62,402 nt of DNA from Cyanobacteriota bacterium. GTDB lineage: Bacteria; Cyanobacteriota; Cyanobacteriia; Pseudanabaenales; Pseudanabaenaceae. The first letter of the stretch is position 1, and every line of letters starts with the position of its first letter. Shown here piece after piece: positions 29,423 to 40,832 of the stretch. The position numbers were made by a program, and so were the translations under genes. Under the pieces are notes generated by a model. The model was not told the DNA's origin. It was given only the letters and a program-made list of their open reading frames with translations, and searched no databases. The stretch is from assembly GCA_025356295.1 (NCBI GenBank), contig JANXUJ010000208.1:1-62402 (forward strand), read 5' to 3'.

Positions 29423-29530
29423 AAATTATTGAGAACTATCTATTTGTAAAGCTATTGAAATTATATCTTTTCGCGATCATGCTCTAAAGAATACATAGCT
29501 CAGCGTCATTAAAAGTCATTAAAAAATAAA

Positions 29531-29579
29531 ACCTAGAAGCGTGAGTCGACTGCTAAGCGGGCGACCCACGCTTCTAGGT
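29531..29579. terminator. 18-bp-arm hairpin between convergent/adjacent gene ends
   Basis: ACCTAGAAGCGTGAGTCG...CGACCCACGCTTCTAGGT. Confidence 0.8.
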
Positions 29580-29582
29580 AAC

Positions 29583-30140
29583 TTACAAAATCAATCGACT
29601 AAAAATCTGTTCAGGTGTAAGTTCCAACCCAAATCCTTTCGGAACAGGTAATAACTGATTGCCCCGAAACTGAGAAATACGCCGATCGCGATCAATTACC
29701 AAAATACTTTCATCTTTAGCATCTAGCAACCATCCAAACTCGCTACCATATTCCACACAATGCAGTAATTTTTGAATCACTTTGGCAATACTTTGATCAG
29801 GTGAGAGAATTTCAATCGCCCAGTCTGGAGAAATTTCAAAACGATTTGCGATGCGACCAGTTTCATGAAGTGGAATCCGATCCCATCGAAAAACAGCAAT
29901 ATCGGGAACAATTGTCATTCCGCCAAATACACAACGCAATTCAGGGAACGCGATCGCTAGTTTCTGAAGTTCGAGGACTTGATTAATCAGCAAGCAGAGA
30001 ATATATTGCAGCCGACTATGTTCTCCTTGTGGCATAGATTTATAACTAATTTCTCCATTGATAAATTCCGCAGCAGGTTGAGTTTCTGGCATATTCAGAA
30101 ACTCTACAAGAGTTATTTTTTTTTCTATAGCAAGAATCAT
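29583..30140 (-). CDS. Uma2-family (DUF820) endonuclease-like protein
   Basis: VPDIAVFRWDR...PDWAIEILSPDQS...GWLLDAKDESILV. Confidence 0.9.
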   Translation of the reverse strand: MILAIEKKITLVEFLNMPETQPAAEFINGEISYKSMPQGEHSRLQYILCLLINQVLELQKLAIAFPELRCVFGGMTIVPDIAVFRWDRIPLHETGRIANRFEISPDWAIEILSPDQSIAKVIQKLLHCVEYGSEFGWLLDAKDESILVIDRDRRISQFRGNQLLPVPKGFGLELTPEQIFSRLIL

Positions 30141-30176
30141 ACAAATATCCTGAATAGATATCTCAAAACCAATGTC

Positions 30177-32337
<2,161 letters not shown>

Positions 32338-32346
<9 letters not shown>

Positions 32347-33003
32347 TCTATTCTTAACTTCTTTTTTAATCGCTTGCAAAGTGTCACCTAGAGCATCTTT
32401 AAAAATGCTATAAAATGCGTCAGCAGGTGTGGAACCATTAGGCTGTGCGTTGATTGAATAAGTAATCAAAACTTGAGTGGGGGGACGGCGTGGCACAGTG
32501 GAAACGGGTTCTATTTTCCAATAGCCTTCCATTTTTGCGAGATCGCCATCAATGAGACGAAAATCAATCTGTCTGCGATTGGTTTCAGTGATTGCTAGTT
32601 TAGTTCGCGAAACAATCGGAACCAAGAATACTTGACGCGAATCAACTTGCTCAATGACCTTGCGATCGCCCCGATTTTCTAGAATTTTGCTCGAGCTCAT
32701 GTTGGGAATAAACTTGTAAAGATTGCCATAATCAGTCAAAACTCGCCAAACTGCATCAGGGGAGGCAGTGACTAGCACTCGTGCCACATATTTACCGCGA
32801 TCGCCTGTAACTACTGTCTGCCCCTTACGCAATGAGTCACGCTGAACTGATGGTAAACGATCAACGGGACCATCAAAGAGGTCTGCATGGGCAGGCATAG
32901 GCATAGTGGGAACGCTGCAAGAGATCGCGATCGCCATAAAAATAGCTGATCCTGTAGAAAGTTTGGTCATAAATTTTGTGGCTAATTTTTGTGAATAAGA
33001 CAT
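32338..33003 (-). CDS. SRPBCC/START-like secreted protein
   Basis: VLVTASPDAVWRVLTDYGNLYKFIPNMSSSKILENRG, cyclase/dehydrase-like fold. Confidence 0.8.
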
Positions 33004-33069
33004 TTAGAGTAGTTGCAGTTGTTGAATAGGATGAATACTTGAGTTATCGAAGTATGTTAGGGCTGATGT

Positions 33070-33720
33070 ATGTATATCAAAATTTGTGGAATTACGAAAC
33101 TTGATCAAGCTCAAGCGATCGCTCAAATGGGAGTCAATGCGCTTGGTTTTATTTGTGTACCATCTTCACCACGATATATCAGCGCCTCAGCGATCGCTCA
33201 CATCACCGCTAGCCTCGACCTAGATTTAGTCGGTGTATTTCTCAACGCAAGTGCGCGTGAAATCGACCAAACCGTGACGCGAGGAGGACTAAATGCAGTG
33301 CAGCTGCATGGTGATGAATCTCCAGAATTTTGTCGTAGGTTACGATCGCATCTTGATCAAATCAAACCGCAAGTTAATTCCAAAATCAAGCTGATTAAAG
33401 CGCTGCGGGTTAGAAACCAAGCAGACTTAGCACAAGCTCAGCTTTTTAGTGACTTGGTTGATGCAATCTTGCTTGATGCCTACGATCCACAAATGGCAGG
33501 TGGCACTGGCAAAACTCTAGACTGGCAAATGCTACGCGACTTTCAGCCAAATTGTGACTGGTGGCTAGCAGGAGGGCTAGCACCTAGCAATGTGGCTGAG
33601 GCGATCGCACTAGTAAGCCCCATTGGTATAGACGTATCAAGTGGGGTAGAACGTTCCGCAGGTGATAAAGATTTAGTTAAAGTCGAGAAATTTTTGGCGA
33701 TCGCCAAGTCTCCAAGTTAG
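33070..33720 (+). CDS. trpF: Phosphoribosylanthranilate isomerase
   Basis: KICGITKLDQA, NALGFICVPSSPRYI, VQLHGDE, DWWLAGGLAPSNVAEAI, GIDVSSGVE. Confidence 0.95.
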   Translation: MYIKICGITKLDQAQAIAQMGVNALGFICVPSSPRYISASAIAHITASLDLDLVGVFLNASAREIDQTVTRGGLNAVQLHGDESPEFCRRLRSHLDQIKPQVNSKIKLIKALRVRNQADLAQAQLFSDLVDAILLDAYDPQMAGGTGKTLDWQMLRDFQPNCDWWLAGGLAPSNVAEAIALVSPIGIDVSSGVERSAGDKDLVKVEKFLAIAKSPS

Positions 33721-33727
33721 AGTGAGG

Positions 33728-34804
33728 TCAGAGCGAGCGAGCGCTATACTTTTCTACGGTCGTTAATAATTCTTTTTCCCCAAACGGTTTAGTTAAATAT
33801 TCCGTAGCGCCAACCATCCGCGCTTTAACGCGATCAATAAAACCATCCTTTCCAGTCAACATGATAATTGGCACTTTAGCAAAAGCACTTGACTTACGCA
33901 GCATTCCACATAACTCATAACCATCTAGCTCTGGCATTGTGATATCGCACAAAATCAGATCGGGCTTTTGTTGAAAAATTATGCTTAAAGCCTTGGTCGG
34001 GCTAGAAATCGCTATAACTTGATAGCCATGATTGTGCAGAATATATTCAACGGCTCGGCAAATAGTCACACTGTCATCAATACACAAAATCCGCGGCGAC
34101 TGAACCTTCAACTGTGGTGATACTCTCATCGCTACAGGCTTAATTGCAACTTGTCCAGAAGCGATCGCCTCATAAATAGCTTGCCCGATCTGGCATATAT
34201 CCCAGCCTGAATATCGTGACAGCTGACGAATAGTCGTTTTGCCATCGATCCAAGTATTTAGGTGGGGTAAAGCCTCATTTGCCAGCAATACGGGACATTG
34301 GTTAATCGACTGTAAAACTGGATAAAATTGCTTCCATATTTGTATTTGTTGAAAGCATTCAGAGCTAGTTTGCGAAAATTTGAGCTTAGTTAGCTTTGGG
34401 GTAAGTGCAGGACTAATTTCAAAAACAAAGGTGCCTTGATATAAACCGAGAATATCAAAAAGAACTTCTCGGATTGTATTTTCAAGAATTGACTTAGCTT
34501 GATCAGGGTTTAGTATCTTCGATTCTAATAGCGCCCAAATCTGTCCATATTCTAGGACGTTAATTCCTAGCTTTGAGGTTTCTAATTGATCAAGAGCATT
34601 GACTAGACCCAGACCATGTAAATAATCTCGGAGTCGATTTAGATTGCTGTCAGTATCAGTGGCGTAAATCAGCTCACCGTTATCAAAAAACAAAAACCAG
34701 AATTTTCCTGTGCTGGACTCAATCAACAACTCGCCAGTTCGTTGCCCAAACTCAATCAGGTGAATAATCGTATGTACGTCGATCTCTCTGAGCGTGCCTT
34801 GCAT
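33728..34804 (-). CDS. Response regulator with N-terminal PATAN/DUF4388 domain (PixG/PatA-like)
   Basis: MQGTLREIDVHTIIHLIEFGQRTGELLIES plus C-terminal REC (ILCIDDSVTICRAVEYIL, LILCDITMPELDGYEL, LTGKDG). Confidence 0.88.
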   Translation of the reverse strand: MQGTLREIDVHTIIHLIEFGQRTGELLIESSTGKFWFLFFDNGELIYATDTDSNLNRLRDYLHGLGLVNALDQLETSKLGINVLEYGQIWALLESKILNPDQAKSILENTIREVLFDILGLYQGTFVFEISPALTPKLTKLKFSQTSSECFQQIQIWKQFYPVLQSINQCPVLLANEALPHLNTWIDGKTTIRQLSRYSGWDICQIGQAIYEAIASGQVAIKPVAMRVSPQLKVQSPRILCIDDSVTICRAVEYILHNHGYQVIAISSPTKALSIIFQQKPDLILCDITMPELDGYELCGMLRKSSAFAKVPIIMLTGKDGFIDRVKARMVGATEYLTKPFGEKELLTTVEKYSARSL

Positions 34805-34897
34805 GAGGTATTACAAATTTGAACTTTGTCTTTAATATTTAAAGGGACTTGTCCACAGTATCAGAATTTCGTTTCGCTCCTTGATTTTAAGATTTTA

Positions 34898-34952
34898 TCA
34901 AGCCTAAAAAATAGAGTAAGTGCAAAGCACTTACTCTATTTTTTAGGCTTGA
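34898..34952. terminator. Perfect 26-bp palindrome, loop aaa
   Basis: TCAAGCCTAAAAAATAGAGTAAGTGC aaa GCACTTACTCTATTTTTTAGGCTTGA. Confidence 0.92.
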
Positions 34953-34969
34953 TTTGACGGTCAGGAATA

Positions 34970-35530
34970 TTACAAGTCGGGTGGCAGTAATACGGTGTCG
35001 ATTACATGGATAACGCCATTTTTAGCTTTTACATCTGCTGCAATAACTTTTGCGCCATCAATAACGACAGTTTTACTGGTCTTAGTAACTTTAATCGAAG
35101 AGCCTTCAACGGTGGGAACTAGAACAGAGCCAGATTTGATGTCTTTGGCAAGAACCTTACCTGAGACGACATGGTAAGTCAAAACTTTGACCAAAGCAGC
35201 TTTGTTTTCTGGCTTTAGTAAAAACTCTACCGTTCCTGCTGGCAACTTGGCAAATGCATCGTCAGTCGGTGCAAATACAGTGAAAGGACCTTTGCCAGAG
35301 AGGGTATCTGCCAATCCCGCGGCTTTGACTGCCGCAACTAGGGTTTTGAAGGAGCCATTAGCAACAGCAACTTGTACGATGTTGCCAGTAGGGGCAACGG
35401 CGACCTTTTTTACGACAGGAGACGTAATTGGCTCATTGGCTAGAGATGGAAGACTAACCAGAAGACTAGCCGTAGCGATCGCAATACCAGCAGTCTTGAT
35501 CAAAAAGTTGGAAGGATTTTGAATTTTCAT
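34970..35530 (-). CDS. Fasciclin-domain secreted protein
   Basis: [62 protein letters not shown]. Confidence 0.95.
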   Translation of the reverse strand: MKIQNPSNFLIKTAGIAIATASLLVSLPSLANEPITSPVVKKVAVAPTGNIVQVAVANGSFKTLVAAVKAAGLADTLSGKGPFTVFAPTDDAFAKLPAGTVEFLLKPENKAALVKVLTYHVVSGKVLAKDIKSGSVLVPTVEGSSIKVTKTSKTVVIDGAKVIAADVKAKNGVIHVIDTVLLPPDL

Positions 35531-35668
35531 AGAAGAAGCATTAAAGAATAGATAAGTTTTATTACCTATTCTTAATAATACATTAACAATCTGTTTTGTC
35601 AGTATTCTAGATTGCTTAGCTTTATAAAGACAACCAGAGCAGATGCTAGATGCTTGCTTTGGTCGTCT

Positions 35669-36067
35669 CTATAAAGCGGGTATACGGGCAATTACGCCAC
35701 TCTTTAGTGGCTCAGGACGTTCTTTCCATCCCAGTATCCCATCAGCGCGATCGCAGTACATTTCTGCACAAGAAAATATAGCTGCTGCAGTTTTAGAAAT
35801 ATTTTCACTGTCGCTGGGTAAATCACCAAATAAGTATGAGTATTTACCTTGAGATGCAAAAGTAACCACACAAGCATGACTGCAAGCGCTCATACATGAA
35901 ACAGCACGAATCTCCAGCGGCGATCGCTTTTTCCAGTTTTGATGCAATTGAGAAAGCTCTTTCAGGAGTATTTCACCACCACTAACACCTACTTTTTTGC
36001 CGTTTTGCCAAGTGCTGGCACAGGTAGTACAAACTAATAAACTATGGGTCATTAAACTATCAGTCAT
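35669..36067 (-). CDS. DUF1636-family, thioredoxin-like metal-binding protein
   Basis: LLVCTTCAS...VSCMSACSHACVVTFASQGKYSYLFGDL. Confidence 0.8.
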   Translation of the reverse strand: MTDSLMTHSLLVCTTCASTWQNGKKVGVSGGEILLKELSQLHQNWKKRSPLEIRAVSCMSACSHACVVTFASQGKYSYLFGDLPSDSENISKTAAAIFSCAEMYCDRADGILGWKERPEPLKSGVIARIPAL

Positions 36068-36075
36068 GCGTATCT

Positions 36076-36354
36076 TTATTTGTCTCCACTAGGGGAGGAG
36101 TTGTAGAGGGCATCAAGTTTTGAGCGGGCATCATCGACATTAATTGATTTGATGACCATTAGTGGCTCATCAATATATTTGCCATCTTTGTCCCACAACT
36201 CAGGATGGTTAAATTGAGGAGATACACGGCGATTGCGGTTGTATTGATAGCCGCGTGGATCATTTTGAGATAAAGCAATCATGCTACGGATCAAGTTACT
36301 GATTGCAAAAAATGAAAGGACAGTAAAAGCGAGTATGTAAATAATTTGTACCAT
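36076..36354 (-). CDS. DUF2973-like small membrane protein
   Basis: N-terminal TM; adjacent to a DUF2605-like gene; family call from memory. Confidence 0.6.
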   Translation of the reverse strand: MVQIIYILAFTVLSFFAISNLIRSMIALSQNDPRGYQYNRNRRVSPQFNHPELWDKDGKYIDEPLMVIKSINVDDARSKLDALYNSSPSGDK

Positions 36355-36480
36355 GTCTGCTTTCCTTAAAAAATTATAAACTTATATAAACTAAATGGAT
36401 TAAGAGTGTCTTAAAATGAAAATCATGTAAAAAAGATGAGCGCAATTGTCACAGGTCGTACACAGATCGCAGTCAAAAAT

Positions 36481-36807
36481 TTAAATTGCTTGATTACGAT
36501 AGTAACGCATTCCTATAGCTTGACATTCTACAAGTAGTTCATGCCAGGGTCTCATTGTTGCCATGTCTACGCCAACTTGATGTCCCGTGACTCGAAATAA
36601 GGCGATCGCCACATTTACTTCTTTGAGGGCATGGTCTAGTCGTTCTAACAACTTTGCTTGATGGGTTTCTGTCAAAAAATCTAGTTGTTGACTCGAAAGT
36701 AGTTTTTGAGCGCGATCAAACCAATATGTAAAATCTTCTAGTAATGGTTCTAGAAGTTTTTTGAGCATTTCAGGATCAGGACTGGCAGTGTTACTCATGG
36801 GGATCAA
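36481..36807 (-). CDS. DUF2605-like protein
   Basis: MLKKLLEPLLEDFTYWFDRAQKLLSS. Confidence 0.65.
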   Translation of the reverse strand: MIPMSNTASPDPEMLKKLLEPLLEDFTYWFDRAQKLLSSQQLDFLTETHQAKLLERLDHALKEVNVAIALFRVTGHQVGVDMATMRPWHELLVECQAIGMRYYRNQAI

Positions 36808-36910
36808 TCTTAAGCGGCGACTTTAACGCTATATAGAGTTTGGTAAATGCAATTATTTTATACTGCGTATTATAGCATTTCGTTACTTTTCTTAACATCA
36901 AACAAATTTT

Positions 36911-37729
36911 ATGAGTGTTGATTCTTCAGATAATTTAGTGGCGTTCCAGCATTTGATCGATGTTGTGGCAAAATTGCGATCGCCTGATAATGGATGTCCT
37001 TGGGATTTGGCACAAACACCTGAAAGCTTGATCCCTTATGTGATTGAGGAAGCCTATGAGGTGGTGGATGCAATTCAGGGTGGTGATACTAAGGCGATCG
37101 CGGAGGAGTTAGGTGATTTATTGTTGCAAGTGGTTTTGCAGTCCCAAATTGCTAGTGAGTCTAATCAATTTACGATCGCGGAAGTCGCCGAAGGGATCGC
37201 CCAAAAGCTAATCCGCCGCCATCCTCATGTATTTGCGGATGTTAAGGCTAAAAGCATAGAGGAGATTCATCAAAACTGGGAAAGGATTAAGGCTGAAGAG
37301 AAGGGCGAAGATGTAGCTACAACTCAGAAACTGACTTATAAGCTCAAACGCTATGCGCGATCGTTGCCGCCGTTAATGGCGGCGACAAAAATTTCCAGTA
37401 AGGCGGGCACACATGGCTTTGATTGGGACAATGTTGCAGGTATATGGGCAAAATTTCAGGAAGAGTTAGATGAGTTGCACCACGCGATCGCCTATGAGTC
37501 TAAGGAAAATCAACAAGCGGAGTTAGGGGATTTATTTTTCACGTTGATTCAAGTGGCGCGTTGGTACGATCTTGATCCTTCAGCAGCAATACAATCAACC
37601 AGTCGTAAATTTATTCAACGCCTCGAAGTAATTGAATCATTAAGCGATCGCCCTCTCGACAGCCTTAGTCCCGAAGAATTAGATAATCTATGGCAACAAG
37701 CAAAAGCAAAGCTCAAAAAACAAAAATAG
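36911..37729 (+). CDS. mazG: Nucleoside triphosphate pyrophosphohydrolase MazG
   Basis: LRSPDNGCPWDLAQTPESLIPYVIEEAYEVVDAI, ELGDLLLQVVLQSQIA, second MazG domain. Confidence 0.95.
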   Translation: MSVDSSDNLVAFQHLIDVVAKLRSPDNGCPWDLAQTPESLIPYVIEEAYEVVDAIQGGDTKAIAEELGDLLLQVVLQSQIASESNQFTIAEVAEGIAQKLIRRHPHVFADVKAKSIEEIHQNWERIKAEEKGEDVATTQKLTYKLKRYARSLPPLMAATKISSKAGTHGFDWDNVAGIWAKFQEELDELHHAIAYESKENQQAELGDLFFTLIQVARWYDLDPSAAIQSTSRKFIQRLEVIESLSDRPLDSLSPEELDNLWQQAKAKLKKQK

Positions 37730-37739
37730 AGGGCAAACG

Positions 37740-37901
37740 ATGAAAGCTTGTGAAGCTTGTTCTCAACTAAGCTCGATCCGTTATCGTATCCAGTTTGATG
37801 ATACGAAAAGTTGGGTCTTAGTCTGCCCTTCTTGCTGGCAGAAACTCAGCCATCTTAATCCCCATTATCGATACGGTGGGACTTGGAAAGCCAAAAAATA
37901 A
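37740..37901 (+). CDS. 53-aa zinc-ribbon-like small protein
   Basis: ATG 37740: MKACEACSQLSSIRYRIQFDDTKSWVLVCPSCWQKLSHLNPHYRYGGTWKAKK*; two CxxC pairs; 10 bp after mazG; below the ORF-track length cut-off. Confidence 0.75.
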   Translation: MKACEACSQLSSIRYRIQFDDTKSWVLVCPSCWQKLSHLNPHYRYGGTWKAKK

Positions 37902-37967
37902 AAGAAGCATTTTTCGCGCCTCTTTTATTTTTTAATATTTTTTAATTGGTTTTTTAATTAAAATTAT

Positions 37968-38047
37968 GCGGTCAGAGAGATTTGAACTCTCACAGCTTTC
38001 GCCACTACCACCTCAAGGTAGCGTGTCTACCATTCCACCACGACCGC
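37968..38047 (-). tRNA. tRNA-Leu(GAG)
   Basis: Reverse complement GCGGTCGTGGTGGAATGGTAGACACGCTACCTTGAGGTGGTAGTGGCGAAAGCTGTGAGAGTTCAAATCTCTCTGACCGC; anticodon GAG, long variable arm, TTCAAAT. Confidence 0.93.
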
Positions 38048-38155
38048 AAGCATTTTTAAGTGCTTAACTATATTACAGCAATAGTGCAAATATGCAATAT
38101 TTTTGATTAGAGCCAATTTTGGGAACTAATTTCAAGGTTTCCAGCGTATTACTTA

Positions 38156-38200
38156 AAAACCAAAGTGTGGGTTGAGGCGGGCGACCCACACTTTGGTTTT
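38156..38200. repeat. 17-bp-arm palindrome in a divergent region
   Basis: AAAACCAAAGTGTGGGT tgaggcgggcg ACCCACACTTTGGTTTT. Confidence 0.88.
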
Positions 38201-38244
38201 AACATCTAAAATTGATTTTATATTAGGAACACAAAGGTAGTTCA

Positions 38245-39162
38245 ATGTCTGAATCATCTCTAGAATCATTGAAACATCCGCAAATTGAGAAGCGATCGCC
38301 CAAGCGTTGGGTACGCCCAGTCGCGATCATAGGAATAGCGATCGCTAGCCTTTATGGGGCGGTTTGTGCAGGACTTTGGTTTGGGCAGACAAAGTTAATT
38401 TTTGCGCCTCAAAAAGAAATCACGACTACGCCTGCCACATTTAATGCGAAGTACGAAGATGTATTAATCCCTGTCAAGAATGTTAATGGTACGAGTGAAA
38501 ATATTTTTGGCTGGTGGTTGCCAAATGCTCAACAAGAACAGAAAGCGATCAGCGATCGCAAGGTGTTGCTGTACTTACATGGCAATGGCAAAAATATCAG
38601 CGCCAACGCGCAGCACGCAAATCGCTTAATGGGGATGGGGTTCTCCGTCTTATTAATTGATTATCGTGGTTATGGGAAGAGTGAGGGTGGATTCCCTTCT
38701 GAATCTAATGTTTATACAGATGCTCAGACAGCTTGGGAATATCTGATCGCGAAAGGTTTCAAACCGAATCAGATTATGATTTATGGGCATTCGTTAGGCG
38801 GGGCGATCGCGATCAATCTCGCAACTAAACATCCTGATGCTTTGGGAATGATTGTCGATTCTTCATTCACTTCCATGAGCGACATGGCGATGCTTGATCC
38901 TAAATTTAGAGTATTCCCAATTGATTTGCTGATCCACGAGAGATTTGACTCACTTAGTAAAGTGCGATCGCTATCTATGCCAGTACTTTTCATTCATGGA
39001 ACTGCGGATGAGGTAATCCCAACAGCAATGGGTCAGCGTTTATATGACGCAACATCGACAAAAAAGAAACTGGTTATAGTTCGCAATGCTGGGCATAACA
39101 CCACTGCCGAAACTAATGAATTTTTATATCGAGATTCCATTCTGAGTTTCTTTAACCTATAA
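38245..39162 (+). CDS. Alpha/beta hydrolase
   Basis: LYLHGNGKNISANA, MIYGHSLGGAIAINLA, FIHGTADEVIP, NAGHN. Confidence 0.92.
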   Translation: MSESSLESLKHPQIEKRSPKRWVRPVAIIGIAIASLYGAVCAGLWFGQTKLIFAPQKEITTTPATFNAKYEDVLIPVKNVNGTSENIFGWWLPNAQQEQKAISDRKVLLYLHGNGKNISANAQHANRLMGMGFSVLLIDYRGYGKSEGGFPSESNVYTDAQTAWEYLIAKGFKPNQIMIYGHSLGGAIAINLATKHPDALGMIVDSSFTSMSDMAMLDPKFRVFPIDLLIHERFDSLSKVRSLSMPVLFIHGTADEVIPTAMGQRLYDATSTKKKLVIVRNAGHNTTAETNEFLYRDSILSFFNL

Positions 39163-39207
39163 AAGGTAGATAGAGCGCAAAGCGCTCTATCTACCTTTTA
39201 TAGGTTA
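39153..39207. terminator. Perfect 26-bp palindrome, loop aaa, containing the stop codons of both convergent genes
   Basis: TAACCTATAAAAGGTAGATAGAGCGC aaa GCGCTCTATCTACCTTTTATAGGTTA. Confidence 0.93.
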
Positions 39208-40683
39208 TTCAGCCAATTTATCGACAATCAACTTATTAGTTGATTGTGGCTCCGCACGTCCTTGTGATTCCTTCATGACTTTACCAACAAAGAAACCCAA
39301 GAGCTTAGTTTTGCCACTCTTGTACTGTTCTACTTCTTTAGGATTAGCAGCAATTACTTCGTTGACGACTTTCTCTAAGTCCGCACCCGCGAGAACCGTT
39401 AGCCCTTTGGAGGCAACTAAATTTTTGACTGAGCCACTTTTAGCGATCAATTCAGGCAGAATATCTTTCGCAATCTTGCTGCTAATCGTGCCATCAGTAA
39501 TCAAGGCAATCATTTCACCTAAAGTGGCAGGAGTCAGAGCGATATCGGCAATCTTCAGCTTGTTTTCATTGAGATATGCCGTAACGTCACCCATTACCCA
39601 GTTAAAGACTTGCTTTGGTTCGGCTCCTGTATTGATCGTGGCATCGAAAAATTCGGCAATACTGCGATCATCAGCAATCAAAGCTGCATCATAAGGAGTC
39701 AGTCCGAACTGCTCATGATAGCGTTTACGTTGCGCCGCAGGGAGTATAGGAAGCTCAGAGCGATACTTCTCTAAGGTGTTAAGTGGAACTTCGATCGCCA
39801 TCAAGTCAGGCTCAGGAAAATAGCGATAGTCGCTTGCGCCTTCCTTAGAACGCATACTAATTGTGCGCTGAGTGTTCTCTTCCCAAAGGCGAGTTTCTTG
39901 TTTGATAGTTTCACCCGACTCGATCGCTTCGACTTGACGATGGATTTCAAAATCAATCGCTCTTTGAATTGCATTAAAAGAGTTCATGTTTTTGATTTCG
40001 ACCTTCGTGCCGAACTTTTCTCGACCGACAGGACGTACCGAGATATTTACATCACAACGCAGCGATCCTTCTTGCATATTGCCATCACAAACACCGAGGT
40101 AGCGGACAATCCGTCGTAATTCTTGGGCATAGGCAGCAGCTTCTGCACCTGTCCGCATATCTGGCTCAGAGACAATCTCACATAAAGGAACACCTGTACG
40201 ATTGAAGTCTACTAAAGAGTGACTGGAACCTGATAAGCGATCGCTTCCTGCATGAACTAGCTTTCCTGCATCTTCTTCCATATGCAAGCGGGTAATCCCA
40301 ATCCGCTTCGTGCTGCCATCTTCGAGTTGAATTTCTAGCCAGCCATGTTCAGCGATCGGTAAATCAAATTGCGAGACTTGATAATTTTTGGGAAGATCGG
40401 GATAAAAATATTGTTTGCGATCAAATTTGCTATGCGGTGCGATTTGGCAATTTAGGGCGAGTCCAGTTTTGACTGCATATTCCAATACTTTTTCATTAAG
40501 AACAGGCAACACTCCCGGCATCCCCAGACAGACAGGACAAACATTAGTATTTGGCGGCGCGCCAAACTGGGTTGAGCAACTGCAAAAGATTTTTGAGTTT
40601 GTGGTCAACTGACTATGTGTTTCTAAGCCAATGACGGCTTCGTATTGGGTTTTAGTTGTCATGTTTGTGGCGGTTGCAGTCAT
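39205..40683 (-). CDS. gatB: Aspartyl/glutamyl-tRNA(Asn/Gln) amidotransferase subunit B
   Basis: YEAVIGLETHSQL, FDRKQYFYPDLPKNYQVSQFDLPI, RSKEGASDYRYFPEPDL; start chosen at MTATATN. Confidence 0.96.
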   Translation of the reverse strand: MTATATNMTTKTQYEAVIGLETHSQLTTNSKIFCSCSTQFGAPPNTNVCPVCLGMPGVLPVLNEKVLEYAVKTGLALNCQIAPHSKFDRKQYFYPDLPKNYQVSQFDLPIAEHGWLEIQLEDGSTKRIGITRLHMEEDAGKLVHAGSDRLSGSSHSLVDFNRTGVPLCEIVSEPDMRTGAEAAAYAQELRRIVRYLGVCDGNMQEGSLRCDVNISVRPVGREKFGTKVEIKNMNSFNAIQRAIDFEIHRQVEAIESGETIKQETRLWEENTQRTISMRSKEGASDYRYFPEPDLMAIEVPLNTLEKYRSELPILPAAQRKRYHEQFGLTPYDAALIADDRSIAEFFDATINTGAEPKQVFNWVMGDVTAYLNENKLKIADIALTPATLGEMIALITDGTISSKIAKDILPELIAKSGSVKNLVASKGLTVLAGADLEKVVNEVIAANPKEVEQYKSGKTKLLGFFVGKVMKESQGRAEPQSTNKLIVDKLAE

Positions 40684-40832
40684 AACTGGTGCTTTTAAAA
40701 GGCTTTTTAGCAAATATATTTACCTGTGTTAGTTAGATTGTAATGTTTTAACTACAGTCTTGCCTAGTCATTAACTAGCTAATCCACTAAAATTCTAAAA
40801 TCCCATCCTCAAATATCGTCCCAGAATATCAA

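Noticed and set aside
29583-30140. Uma2-family protein as part of a mobile or defence system
   Set aside because: Uma2/DUF820 genes are very abundant in cyanobacteria and there is no adjacent mobile or defence gene here.
35619-35676. Imperfect 22-bp inverted repeat at the DUF1636 gene end (three mismatches)
   Set aside because: Fits the gene-end hairpin pattern and contains the stop codon, but is too imperfect to list as separate evidence.
37900-37967. T-rich run TTTTTTAATATTTTTTAATTGGTTTTTTAATTAAAATT as a possible regulatory repeat
   Set aside because: AT-rich spacer between the small zinc-ribbon gene and tRNA-Leu; simple sequence with no clear structure.
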